NCBI RefSeq assembly: GCF_000143415.4
Contig: NW_003314323.1
Location: forward strand, 376,499-440,498
Reading direction: 5' to 3'
From: Selaginella moellendorffii
Taxonomy: Eukaryota; Streptophyta; Lycopodiopsida; Selaginellales; Selaginellaceae
Length of the DNA stretch: 64,000 nt
The position numbers and the translations under genes are program-made. How positions within the stretch are numbered: the first letter of the stretch is position 1; each line of letters starts with the position of its first letter. Below the pieces are notes generated by a model. It worked only from the letters and a program-made list of their open reading frames with translations, was not told where the DNA came from and ran no database searches. Positions 42,602 to 53,714 of the stretch are shown in pieces.

Positions 42602-43799
42602 ATGCAAAGCGCCAGAGGTGGAATCCTTAGGCTGGTAGTGCGGCGGATCTCTACTCCATCCGCGGCGGCGCCGCTCGCTTCATCGAAGATCGCCGCTGTT
42701 CTCCCAGGCAGGGTTTTTCAGTTGTTCGATCTTGGAGGTGGCGCTAGGGATTACGGATCTGTCGCAGCAGCGGTGAAAAGCGAGGAGGCCGAGGCCGATC
42801 TCCAATTCCAGGAGCAGCCGCCGGAAAAGAAAGATGAGAAGAAGGACGTGGTGGTCTCCGACTACTGGGGAATCCTCCCCAAGAAGCTCGTCGACGAGCA
42901 AGGCAAGCCATGGCCGTGGAATTCCTTCAGGGTAAGCGCGATCGCATTCGTCTTTTTGGAAATTTCTTGCTTCTCACCGAGATTTTCGGCTTCTCTCGCA
43001 GCCGACCGAAGCGTATGCTCCAGATTTGACCATCGATCTCAAGAAGCACCACAATCCCGTGTCGGTGGTCGATAAGCTTGCGTACTGGACTGTTAAGACG
43101 CTGCGTATTCCAACCGATATCTTCTTCCAGGTATGCTCGCATGGCGAAATTTTTTTTTTCTCTTAGTTGATGGTTTGATCTTTGAATCCAAAGAGGAGGT
43201 ACGGATGCCGGGCTATGATGCTGGAGACTGTGGCTGGAGTTCCCGGGATGGTGGGTGGCATGCTCTTGCACTGCAAATCCTTGCGCCGATTCGAGCACAG
43301 TGGGGGATGGATCAAAGCTCTGCTCGAGGAGGCCGAGAACGAGCGGATGCATCTCATGACTTTCATGGAGGTTGTCCAGCCCAAGTGGTACGAGCGGGCG
43401 TTGGTGTTTACGGTCCAGGGGGTGTTCTTCAATGCCTACTTCCTGTGCTACGTGCTTTTCCCTCGATTGGCACACAGGATAGTGGGCTACCTGGAAGAAG
43501 AAGCGATCCATTCCTACACGCAGTACCTCAAGGAGATCGACAAGGGAACCATCCCCAACGTTCCCGCTCCCGCCATCGCGATTGACTACTGGCGCCTTCC
43601 AAAGGATGCAAAGATGCGTGACGTTGTGGAAGTTGTCCGAGCTGATGAGGCGCACCACCGAGACGTAAATCACTTTGCAGCTGTAAGTTTTGTTCTCCTC
43701 TTTGCTTTTTTCTTGGTAACGTGAAGTCTCTTTGTGCAGGATATTCACAAGGCTGGCAAGGAACTGCGCTCGGCCGCTGCTCCTTTGAGCTACCACTGA
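42602..43799 (+). CDS. AOX: Mitochondrial alternative oxidase (AOX)
   Basis: Four exons: 42602-42931, 43002-43130, 43194-43682 and 43740-43799; 335 residues. Arg/Ser/Ala-rich N-terminus ([20 protein letters not shown]) fits a mitochondrial presequence. Core: [59 protein letters not shown] and [12 protein letters not shown], giving the four Glu and two His of the di-iron site. The regulatory Cys of the N-terminal arm is replaced: the motif reads [16 protein letters not shown], with Ser where most plant AOX have Cys-I; Cys-II (YGCRA) is kept. AOX oxidizes ubiquinol with O2, bypassing complexes III and IV. Typical complete gene. Confidence 0.95.
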
Positions 43800-44555
43800 T
43801 AAGATCCCTGAGCAAGCATGCAGAAGGAATACGAAGAGTTTACAATAAAAAAGAGGAGGTAAATACATACATGCTGCCTTTCTAACAGGTGGCAAATCTA
43901 TGTCTTACTTATAGCAGCAGCTTTCTCTTTCGTTAAACTACGTGAAAGCCAAGAACAGTCGATTCGCGTCGAGGGTCAAAACAAAATAAATCCCTCTGCG
44001 ACGTCGACAAATCTTTGCAATCAATAAGAAGGCTTTTCATGTGGCAAGAAAAACCAGAGGTCACGAAGATTCAAGAGCTCGCGACTTGAGTGGCCTGATC
44101 ACAGTCTGGTCACGACGGAAGGGTGTCCGTGATTCATCTGAAAGCTCAGTTCTTGTTCGGCTCGGCCACAGTGGTGGCTCTTGTGATCTTGTCCTGGCGC
44201 TCTTAAATTAGATTGATCGTCGAGGGGGGCTCAAGAACAGGATCAAACAGAGGGGCACTCTGCGACTTAAGTGAAATCTCAAGGGAGGTTTTTGGCCGGA
44301 AAAAAGGTAGTACCAGACTATACAGTGGGGTGGTGGTACTCGAAAGATTCTCGCTTTTTTTCTCTCGCATTTTGGCTGGGTTCTTCCACTAGCGAGAAAG
44401 AGCTTAGAAGAAAGTCTGTGGCGTTTTGTGGCGCGCATCTCGGAGAGAAGAGCAGAGCTAAACCAGAAACATACATTGTTCTTCCTAGCTAGCTCGAGCG
44501 AAGAACAGGTTTTCGATCGAGTCCCTGCGACTGCGAGAAGTTAACTCTCGGATCC
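43800..44555. other. Intergenic region, AOX 3' flank and GDSL promoter
   Basis: About 750 bp with mixed base composition. No open frame, RNA gene or repeat that I can support. Confidence 0.55.
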
Positions 44556-45878
44556 ATGGGCGGATTTCCTCTCCGCGGTGCTCTTGTTCTTGGGCTTTGG
44601 CTGCTCTTCCTCTCCATCACCGCTCAATGCCAAGCTCCAGCGTCATTTGTTTTTGGGGACTCGCTGGTGGATGGTGGCAACAACAACTATATCTTTTCGC
44701 TGTCCAAGGCCGACCAGCCGGCTAATGGCGTCGACTTTCCCGGCGGACGGCCCACTGGGCGATTCTGCAATGGAAGAACCATCCCGGACATCATCGGTAC
44801 CGAGAAAAAATGGATTTTTTCTGCCTCTTTCTGATTGATTCGTGTGTTTGCCAGGCGAGAGTTTTGGAATTCCATACGCTCCACCGTATCTAGCACCCAC
44901 AACGCACGGCGCAGCGATCTTAAGGGGGGTGAACTATGCGTCCGGTGGTGGAGGAATCGTGGACGAGACCGGACGGATCTTCGTGAGTGTTTTCAAGTTT
45001 TTGTTCCTCCCTCACTTATTTCAATGCTCTTGTGGTCTCAGATTGGGAGATTGTCGCTGTCAAAGCAACTTCTCTACTTCCAAAACACCACGCGCGAGCT
45101 CAAATCCATGCTCGGCGAGGACGCTGCCCGCCAGTACCTCGCAAAATCCATTTTTTCCGTCACCATCGGCGCCAATGACTACCTCAACAATTATCTCTTG
45201 CCCGTTCCTCTCACCGGGGACTCTTTCCTCACGCCGCGCGCCTTCCAGGACAAGCTCATCACGAACTTCCGGCAGCAACTCACAGTTAAGTCCATGCAAA
45301 GTTCTCGTGATCATCTAAAAGTTGCTGCTTTCCAGACGCTTTACAACTCGGGTGCTCGCAAGATCATTGTCGCGGGAGTTGGACCCATCGGCTGCATCCC
45401 ATATCAGCTCACGCTCAATCTCCGGAGAGATGGGAGTTGCGTTCCGAGTGCCAACAAGCTTGCACTGAACTACAACACGGCCCTGAGAGATCTCATCCTG
45501 GAACTCAACTCCAAACTCCCCGGATCGATGTTCTCCTATGCAAACGCTTACGACGTTGTCTGGGATATCATCACCAACAAGAAAAACTACGGTAAATTCT
45601 CATTCTTTTCTCGATTCATTCCATAGTTTTTCTCATTCGTTTCTCGATTTAAAGGCTTCGAGACGTGCGATCTAGCTTGCTGCGGGATTGGAGGGCCGTA
45701 CAAGGGGGTTCTTCCCTGTGGCCCAAACGTGCCCGTGTGCAACGAGAGATCGAAATCCTTCTTCTGGGATGCGTACCACCCCAGCGATGCCGCCAATGCG
45801 ATTGTGGCCAAGCGCTTCGTCGATGGCGACGAGCGAGACATTTTCCCGCGCAACGTGAGGCAGCTCATTGAAATGTGA
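44556..45878 (+). CDS. GDSL esterase/lipase (SGNH hydrolase), secreted
   Basis: Five exons: 44556-44796, 44855-44982, 45042-45284, 45336-45591 and 45655-45878; 363 residues. N-terminal signal peptide (LVLGLWLLFLSITAQCQA). Block I SFVFGDSLVDGGNNNY carries the catalytic Ser; GVNYASGGGGI gives the oxyanion Gly, FSVTIGANDYLNNYL the block III Asn, and FFWDAYHPSDAAN the catalytic Asp and His. Also KIIVAGVGPIGCIPYQL and ETCDLACCGIGGPYKG, usual for plant GELP proteins. It hydrolyses ester bonds of lipids or acylated cell-wall polymers outside the cell; the substrate is not predictable. Decayed copies of this or a close paralogue, including the intron 3/exon 4 junction, lie at 57866-58410 and 62710-63560. 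Confidence 0.93.
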
Positions 45879-46081
45879 TTGATTGATCGATCCATCCATT
45901 CCATTTTTTTTCATATCTCCACTCACTGATCCTTCAATGCAATCCAGCTCCTCCCATTTATCTATTCCTTCAAAGCTCCTATTTTTATTCTCCAGGAGTC
46001 TCTGCGTTTTAAAATTTAAAGTTTCGTTTAGCGCCGCTCGACGTCGTGTGTTCGAATCTAGGGTTTAAGGTTTTGTGCGCG

Positions 46082-47527
46082 ATGGCGATGGCGGAGCTCG
46101 ATTCTGGCGCTGCCGTTACGTCCTGGAACTACAGCGGTGAAAGAATGGCTGTGGGGTTCACCGATGGCGGCGCCGAGGTGTGGAGCAAGGGATTTGGGAA
46201 TGGATCGCCTGCATTGTCGTTGGATTTCAAATGGAAGGTGAGTGCGCTTCTTTCGATGCTCTACGTAGGATTTCTTGCTTGTATGAGATGGAAATCTTTC
46301 CTTTTCTTTAGTTTCTAGTGTTGCTCGTTCGTCGGGAAGAAGTTTTTTCCAGGATACTTCTTCACAGATACGCGTGTGTCTAGGCTCATGAAGGTTCCTC
46401 TATCGTGAAACTTTGCTGGGGACCGATGGAGTTCGGCGACATTGTTGCTTCTTGCTCTACAGATGGTTCGGTTTGCGTCTGGGAAGAAATCAATGGTACG
46501 ACCTTTTCTTTGCCTCGAGCGCAGCATTCTGACAATAGTTCCTTGTTTTTCCCTACCTTTTCTGAAGAGAATGGCAAGCCCAAGTGGAGGCAGTGTGCTC
46601 AGCTAGCTGAAAACAGCTACTGTCTGGATCTAAAGTTTGGAAATTGTCTCGGCGGCTTGAAACTGGTACGTAAGCTATTGGAAGTCCTTTTAGTTTTCTT
46701 TTCTGATTAGTTTTGACACAGGTTACAGCTTGTGCTGATGGTTATGCCAGGATTTACGAAACCTCGGACTGCATTGATCTTTCAAAGTGGCAGCTTCAGG
46801 TAGGCCAAGTTCTTGATTTTTCTTTCTTTTCTTTTCTCTCTAAGTTTCGGATAAAATACAGGCGGTGGTTTCGAACGCAACAGATGTGACTGAGAAGACT
46901 GGGAAGTGCTCCTGCTCTGGAGCTTCCATCTCATGGAAGCCTCCGGCTGGTTCCATCCAGCAGCCACTTTTCGCACTTGGCTACTCCACAGACGTCTCAG
47001 GATTCTCCACAACGAAGGTATAACACTGCAAGATAGTTCTCAAGCTTTGGTACTTTCACAGATCTGGGAATTCGCTGAAGAGCATAGACGCTGGTATCCA
47101 ATTGCCCAGCTCTCAAATGCGGACGACGGCGTTGGAGTAAGCTCCATATCGTGGGCTCCAAATCTCGGAAGGTAACTAGCTACAAGCTTTCTATCCTTGT
47201 CATTTCTGATGTACGTCCGCTCCAGGCCGAATGAGTTGATAGCAGTGGCTTCCGGAAGCACTGTCTCAATCTGGGACTTGGAAATCGGTGGAAAGCAGGG
47301 GGTTTCCGTGCAGAGAATCGCAGAGCTAGAGCATAGCGCAGAGGTGAGCATCCAAAGCTTTAAAAAAGTGTTTTTTTCCAAGAAAAATCTATTTATTTCA
47401 GGTGTGGCAAATCGATTGGGACATGAGCGGCATGACATTGGCATCGTCTTCCTCGGATGGAACCGTGAGGCTGTGGCAAGCTGGTTTAGATGGAGCGTGG
47501 AGGCAGCAAGCTTCACTAAGAGCTTGA
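46082..47527 (+). CDS. SEH1: Nucleoporin SEH1 (WD40 repeat protein)
   Basis: Eight exons: 46082-46237, 46384-46495, 46568-46665, 46722-46799, 46862-47017, 47062-47171, 47226-47343 and 47402-47527; 317 residues. WD-type blades in the order expected of SEH1: AVTSWNYSGERMAVGFTDGG, IVKLCWGPMEFGDIVASCST, VTACADGYARIYETSDCIDL, ASISWKPP, IWEFAEEHRRWYPIAQL, VSSISWAPNLGRPNELIAVA and VWQIDWDMSGMTLASSSSDG. Known: SEH1 is part of the NUP107-160 (Y) complex of the nuclear pore and of the GATOR2/SEA complex in nutrient signalling. The stop used here (47525-47527) requires the last splice; reading through the final intron would give a longer, wrong tail. Confidence 0.88.
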
Positions 47528-47713
47528 TAAGGCTCGTCCTCGGACAAGATTCTGGAACCAACGGCCAGGATGAGACGTGTATTCCGTTCCATAATTCACG
47601 GGCAATCTGGGTCGTTGGATCCTCTCATTTTGTCGGCCTGACGCCCATTATGAAGTGAGAGCAAAGCAAGCCCTTGGCCTGGTCGGGGAGAGACGGCGGA
47701 GGCGACGACGGCA

Positions 47714-49204
47714 ATGGTGAGTGGAGTGTGTCTCGAATCGAGTTTCTAGGGTTTATGATCTCGTTTTGCTCTTGTCTAGGGGGACGATCGCAGGCGCAGC
47801 AGGTAAATGTTTGCTCTGACGGCCTTTAGGTGTGCTCATTGCTGCGATTTCCAGATATTCGCAGTCCCCATCGCCGAGGCGAGGTCCATCACGGAGCCCT
47901 CCACCGCTAAAATCACCTCTCAAGTATGTTCTTGCTGTTTTTGGTGGAGATTTCGAGCTCAAAGAGTCGGTTTTTCCAGGGAGGATCCTGACAATCCGGG
48001 AAATAACCTCTATGTCACTGGCCTCTCGACGCGGGTCGCGGAGAAGCAGCTCTTGGAGCATCTCTCGCGAGAGGGGAAGGTATTCCTCCTTAAAGTTTGG
48101 GTTTGTTCTTTGCTGTTCTTGGCTTAAACCTTGTTCTACAGGTCCTGGAGTGTCGGATCGTGGTGGATCCGAGGACCAAGGAGTCCAGAGGGTTTGGATT
48201 TGTGACAATGGCCAGTACGGAGGATGCGGAGCGCTGCATCAACTATATGAATCGCTCCACGCTCGAGGGCCGTATAATCACGATAGAGAAGGTAAGTATC
48301 CTCTCTAAGTCTTCCTATACAAGTTTCTTCTTTTTGTTTTTTCGATTCTTTGCTACGCATGGAGTGCTGCAGCTAGAGCAAACGATGCTAATCTGGTTGC
48401 TGGTCATCCAGATTTTTCAGTTTTTTACTTCTCGGGCGGCTCTTTTTCAAGCAGCCACTTTGACTTCAGACAAATGAGCGAGCTGTGCGCTGGGCTCTGC
48501 TTCATCGGTCTTTGCCTTCTCCAGAAAAACATCAAGCATCAATCAGTCTCTCCTGATCCAACCAGTCTGCTTCAAACACCAAAAAAAAAGTCTGCTCCAA
48601 ATCTCAATTCAGAAGCCCCACCTTAGCAGCATTCCCAGTTGCGAGCTGTGCGAACTTTGATGAGATGCGGTCAGTGCAGCAGTTATCAAAAATCCGAGCG
48701 TTAGAAACCAGTGACCCTCCCTTTCAAATCATGCTCCACTGGAAGTCTTTGAGGTTCTTTTCTCTGACTTGAGTTTTTTGCATTACCTACAGGAAGCGCT
48801 TTGCCATCAGCTTTTACATTTTCCATTTGGTACTGATTGCTTTCTTTGATGCAGGCTAGGCGCAAGAGACCACGAACTCCTACACCTGGAGAATACCTGG
48901 GTGTCCGAGGCAAGTTTCTCATTCTTTTTTCAGAAAAGAACGATTTGGTTCTAATGTTTCTTCTGGTTTCATCACAGCTCCTCCAAGATCTCGGCCACCA
49001 GGTTACGGTCCACGACATCGCGAGAGAGACCGAGACAGGGACTACAGGGACTACTCCCGTAGATCACCCCGCTACTCTCCATACAGGGGTGATAGCCGCG
49101 ACAGATCTCCACACGGCCGGAGCTACCGCAGGGAGCGATCCCGTTCGCCTTACTACTACCGCAGGGAACGCTCTCGCTCGCCTTACCACATGTACCGACG
49201 CTGA
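47714..49204 (+). CDS. Transformer-2/SR45a-like splicing factor
   Basis: Seven exons: 47714-47716 (the ATG only), 47780-47802, 47855-47923, 47980-48079, 48142-48291, 48855-48909 and 48978-49204; 208 residues. Short N-terminal RS region (SPSPRRGPSRSPPP), one RRM with RNP2 NNLYVTGLS and RNP1 SRGFGFVTM, the Tra2-type linker ARRKRPRTPTPGEYLGVR, and a C-terminal RS/RD/RY domain (RERSRSPYYYRRERSRSPY). Known for SR45a/Tra2: binds pre-mRNA and promotes exon inclusion; in plants stress-responsive and itself alternatively spliced. Intron 5 is 563 nt against about 55-70 nt for the others, and intron 6 starts with GC (GAG/GCAAGT), both suited to regulated splicing. Confidence 0.87.
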
Positions 49205-49385
49205 CCACCACAAGGTTTGCTGTGACATTCTCTATTCCATTCAAAATCCAACTGACTGACGCTCTGGAACAGGCTTCTCTTCATTTACCTGGACACTGCT
49301 ACTCTCATCCCACACTCTCAAGTTTGTACTCAAAAGAAAAAGGACATTTTTACATTACCAAATGGTGGTGGTCGAGTTTTTCTCC

Positions 49386-50252
49386 TCAAGGAGGTGCTGT
49401 AAGTGCCGCTGTTTGGTTGCTACTAACCGGTGGTGGCACTGAAGCTTTGTCCGGGACAGTGGCAGCCGAGGCCTCCGCTTGTTGCTGCTTGAGCTTGTAT
49501 CGCGGGGCGAATCCTCGCTTGGAGTAAGGCGTGGTTTTCACGCACTCGAAGTAGGCCGCCGCGAACTGGGTGATCTCGCAGGATTCACGCGAGTAATTGA
49601 AGAGCTTCTTGGGTTTCACCTGAATCGGCGGAAGAACACACGAAGAGAGTGAAGGGATGGATCCAGATCTTTCGTACCAGAGGTTGCGAGCACCAGCCAT
49701 ACTCTTGCGACGCGGTCATGGGGACTTCGTACTTCTCCGGTGGTGGCATGTCGAGGTCCTGGATTGGGAAGCACGCGCCGAGAAACTTTTGCGCCTCCTC
49801 AAACTCCTGTTTGGTCACTGCAGTCTCGTATGGTAAATGTTTCTCGAGGAAGCCAGCGATGGAAGATACCTTTCCTCGACGACGTGACTTGGGTGGGCTT
49901 CTTGGTGAGCACTTCGGCTGTTTCAAAGTGAAATATTTTGCCAAGCAAGGATCAAACGGATGGAAAAGAGGAAAAAATGCATTTTTTTGCTTGTTTTGGG
50001 CAGTTTTTTTCGGCGTTGTGAGAATGTTGGAAGCGAATGAACGAGGCGAGCAAGCGAACCTGTGAGTGGATTCAGTCGGTACTCGGCAGCTTGCACCTCG
50101 ACGGCCTCGAGCTTCGAATTCATGCTTTTGTAGAGATTGTCGAGAGCTACCATGTCGTCCACGGCTGGGAATCTTTGTGGGCGGTGCTGCTGCCCGCGGG
50201 CTTTAGCTGGGGACGAGGAGGGGGAGGAATGCTGCTGCTTGGAGGAAGCCAT
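49386..50252 (-). CDS. CFAP144/FAM183-like ciliary protein (probable)
   Basis: Four exons: 50060-50252, 49870-49917, 49678-49817 and 49386-49619; 204 residues. Start MASSKQQHSSPSSSPAKARG, low-complexity for about 30 residues, then MVALDNLYKSMNSKLEAVEV, AAEYRLNPLTG, EEAQKFLGACFPIQDLDMPP, YEVPMTASQEYGWCSQPLV and FNYSRESCEITQFAAAYFEC. The YxxNPLT box and the TASQEYGW...PL box followed by a short tail with I-T-x-(F/Y) are what I remember of FAM183/CFAP144, an axonemal microtubule protein; this rests on memory. If right, it is the second sperm-flagellum gene in the window. A decayed copy of its first exon lies at 53519-53640 beside PPR6. Confidence 0.55.
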
Positions 50253-50329
50253 GGGAGCAATCGATTGGATGATGATGCACATTCTTTTCCCCTTTAACCC
50301 GATCCGAGTTTTTAGGGCTGCTCCTGGCT

Positions 50330-50840
50330 TAACCGTCCGAGGTGGAGCGGGAATATGCCATTTTGGTTTGGCGGGATAAGATTTTCGAAACTTTTTATTA
50401 GGCGAGAATCATGCACCGTCTCTAAGGACAGACATTTCGACGAAGCCCAATAAGTCTTCCACGCCATGATCCTGCAGAACCAGCAGCCCTCGCGCACCAA
50501 GCTCGTCTCTGACACTATGGAGAGGAGAAACTCCTCGATGCTAACGCTCTGGCCCCCTGGAGAGCTGCTTCTTGAGGCTGACCATCTCTGCACTCCGGAT
50601 TATGCGTCGGATTTCCACCATAGCAGCGACTTGGAAAGAGGAAGCTAGATTATGGAGTTTAGTTAAACTAGACTACACCAACACAGGAACGTTTGTGCCT
50701 ACTCTCAGGAAGAATGAAGGATCTTTGGTAAAAGCTGTCTCAAATAAGCAAATTTAAGCCTGTTCACAAACTCAAATGCCTGGCATCACATCAGGTTCAT
50801 CTGGGACTTGATCCTGGTTATGCTAATGTTTGCATATATC
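50330..50840 (+). pseudogene. Collapsed PPR relic related to PPR6
   Basis: Segments match PPR6 in order but with most of the gene missing: the promoter stretch TTTGGCGGGATAAGATTTTC, a piece corresponding to CGACGAAGCCCAGCAAGTCT of PPR6, a piece for the ERRNSS segment, GATTTCCACCATAGC and the 3' end (TGGTTAAACTAGACTACGCC in PPR6). A further piece at 50778-50850 reads like the end of a PPR E motif (VHLGLDPGYANV). Stops and frameshifts throughout. Confidence 0.7.
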
Positions 50841-53518
50841 CTGACCTGGTGGTTTGTATTCCTACAGTTTTGCTTTGGAATTTTAATAACACAATTTCTT
50901 TTTGTGCATTTGATTTGCATGTGGAAAATAAAGACTTTACAAAGAAACTATTGAAGTTAGTATTCATTTATGCTTGTTATGTTTACCTTGAATTGGAATG
51001 GAGTGGAGATTGTTAAATAGTATATGTATGTTTACTGTTTCGTGTGATTTAATGAAGATTCTTTGAAGTTCTTATGTATTGACTTGATATTTAATTTTTA
51101 ACATGCTTTATTCACATTATTGTACTCAATTTCATAATAACCAGGTTTTATACTATTTTGAAAACCATGATTAATGATTATTACGTAAGAAGGATGTTTA
51201 GACAAATTATGATAAATAAAATATTCACATTTCACATTACTTTCTTTCTAGATATACATTTATAAAATTGCATCTATATTATCTAAATGTCAATCCCAAG
51301 TACAAAGAAAGAAAGATACTAATTTAATAAAACAATCATTTTCTAAATTATCATGATTCTCTTCACTTAATTATATATAAAATTTATGACAAGCAATTAA
51401 TTTTCAGATATTTATACATATTTGATATAATACACTTGATGGGTAATAAAAAATTCAAATGATTACAAAATAAAAAAAATGAAAAAAAATATTTTAATAA
51501 TGAATTCAAAAATATAATAAATTTAATGTTAAATTAAAATATAAATCAATACATTTTAAATTCTAATTCTTGACACTTCATTATTTCTAAAGTTTAAAAT
51601 AACTTGAAACTTGAACTAATAAATATTTCATACAAGTAAATTAAATATATTTTATTACAGTTGTGCTAATCAATACAATAAAACTATAATGACATATTAA
51701 TTAAAAATTATAAATGATATAAATATTTGTAAATATTTTATAATCAATACTTTTATATATTAGACTAAGAAAATTATAAATATTATAATATATCACAAAA
51801 AAATATTTCCTAAACTATTTAATGATAAATGAGACTATTGTCTTTTACATTTTATTTGTGGTATATACATCATTGAAAACAACTTACTTAGATTTATTAA
51901 AATTTAATTAATTAAAATATGTATATATTATGAATAAATAATAATTTAGATTTTGAGTATGGTTTTCAATATTTTTAAAAAGACATAGATATAGTTTTTA
52001 AAATTTTTAATTTAAAATAACTATTTTAAATTATTGATTTTATCAAGTTTTGAAATTACCCAGAAACATTAATATTATTTCCTTAAAAATAAAAATTTAT
52101 AAAATTAAAAGTTTAAAAATTAAATGAGTTTATATCTCATATCACTTGCTATATCTTTGTTAAAATACTCAATTTTTATTATCATTAAATTGATGTCCCT
52201 TAGCTGGAATTTCTAATATATTTTCTTGATATACTTCTTTTGAGACATCTTTAATATTCAGTTCCTTTTATTTATAAATATTTGAATGTTAAAATAGTCT
52301 AGAAAATCTTAAACTTAACTTATTAATAAATATGTAAAGTTTTTTCATATTTCATATGTAACAAAATACATAATTAGAAAGAAAAAATGAATCTTTAGAA
52401 AAATAGAATGAATAAAAGAATGTGAGGATAAATCAATAAAGGTTAATACACTAACAAGTGAAATACTTATAAATATGTAATTATAATGGTTTATTATATA
52501 TTTTATATAGTTATATATTTTTATATATTTAAACTATAGTTTACCTGTATAGTCTGCTTTAGATATTAATGAACTAATTAATAAGTGTTCAACCTTCACA
52601 ATATGTTATTTGATTTTGATATTATGGATTTTTATTTTTTCAACATTTAATATTTTTTAATGTGTTTTTATTTTATGAAAGTGTTTTTTTATTATTTTAT
52701 GTAAAATTAACTTAGTGTTTTTTATTGCACCATATATAAAGTTACACTTTTTATAGTTTTGTTCCCCTGAATAACTTTGATGTTAATTTTTATATTGTAA
52801 TTCTTGATAAAAAATTAAGATTATTTTTTAGTTTTAAGTGAAAAGTTTCATTTAATGTCAGTTAGGTGTTAATTATATTTCTTGAGAAATATACTTTAGA
52901 CTTTAATTTCTAATTATACAACTTAAAATTTAAAATATTTATTTATTTACCTTGTCTATGTGCAATATTACTTTTGCTAAATGCTTAGAAATACAGCTAG
53001 ATGCTAAATAATTATAGCTCATGTAATATCATCAAATTATTATAAAGTAATTTGATTTTTCTAAATAAATTTATTTAATTTATCAGAGAAAATCTAGCCT
53101 TTTTTAAGAGAGATTAGGAAACTAGGTGTCAAACATAATTTTAATCAACATCTTTCCTCTGAAAGAATGCTCCTTGTCTAAAACAATTAAACAGACTCTT
53201 CAGCTAATTTCTAAAATTGTTTGGAATTAAAATATAGAGATTTCTAGCAAATTTTAGGGTTGGCATCTTCCTCTTTTTCCACTTATAAACTCCCAACTTT
53301 GTTGCGGGTTGCTTGTGAATAACAAGCTTGGGCAGGTCGAGATCTTGTCAGTATCTTCCAAAGCTCCAAAATGTACTTACAGTCACTATGCTTTAAGACC
53401 ACCCATACATTGAGAGCTTTCCAGGCTTCAGAATCTCTGACAATTCCTACATTGCCTCCCAAGTCCCTGGTTAGTCTCAGGCTTCAAAGCAACAAGGGAC
53501 CTACTCAAGCTCATTTAA
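50841..53518. other. AT-rich gene desert between duplicated junctions
   Basis: About 2.7 kb of extreme AT-rich DNA from about 50900 to 53250, without open frames, terminal repeats, or similarity I recognize. It separates the left (intact CFAP144-like, decayed PPR) and right (decayed CFAP144-like, intact PPR6) copies of a divergent gene junction. Confidence 0.6.
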
Positions 53519-53640
53519 ATGAATGAGTCGAATCTGGACGCCATTGTTTGACCTTTGTAGAGATTGTTTGAGAGCTACCACGTCGTCCACGATTGGGAAT
53601 CTTTGTAGCTGGGGACGAGGAGGCGGAGGAATGGTACCAG
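53519..53640 (-). pseudogene. Relic of the CFAP144-like first exon
   Basis: Matches 50100-50240 (for example TTTGTAGAGATTGT and GTCGTCCACG followed by TGGGAATCTTTG, then GCTGGGGACGAGGAGG) with short deletions that break the frame. Sits just upstream of PPR6 on the opposite strand, the same geometry as the intact gene with its PPR relic at 50330-50840. Confidence 0.75.
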
Positions 53641-53714
53641 TCGATATATGGTTTGGCGGGATAAGACTTTCGAAACGTTTTAGTGCACCGAATATACCTA
53701 CGTGAGGATGAGAA

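Noticed and set aside
50841-53518. A large transposable element filling the AT-rich desert
   Set aside because: No terminal repeats, target-site duplication or coding remnants could be found.
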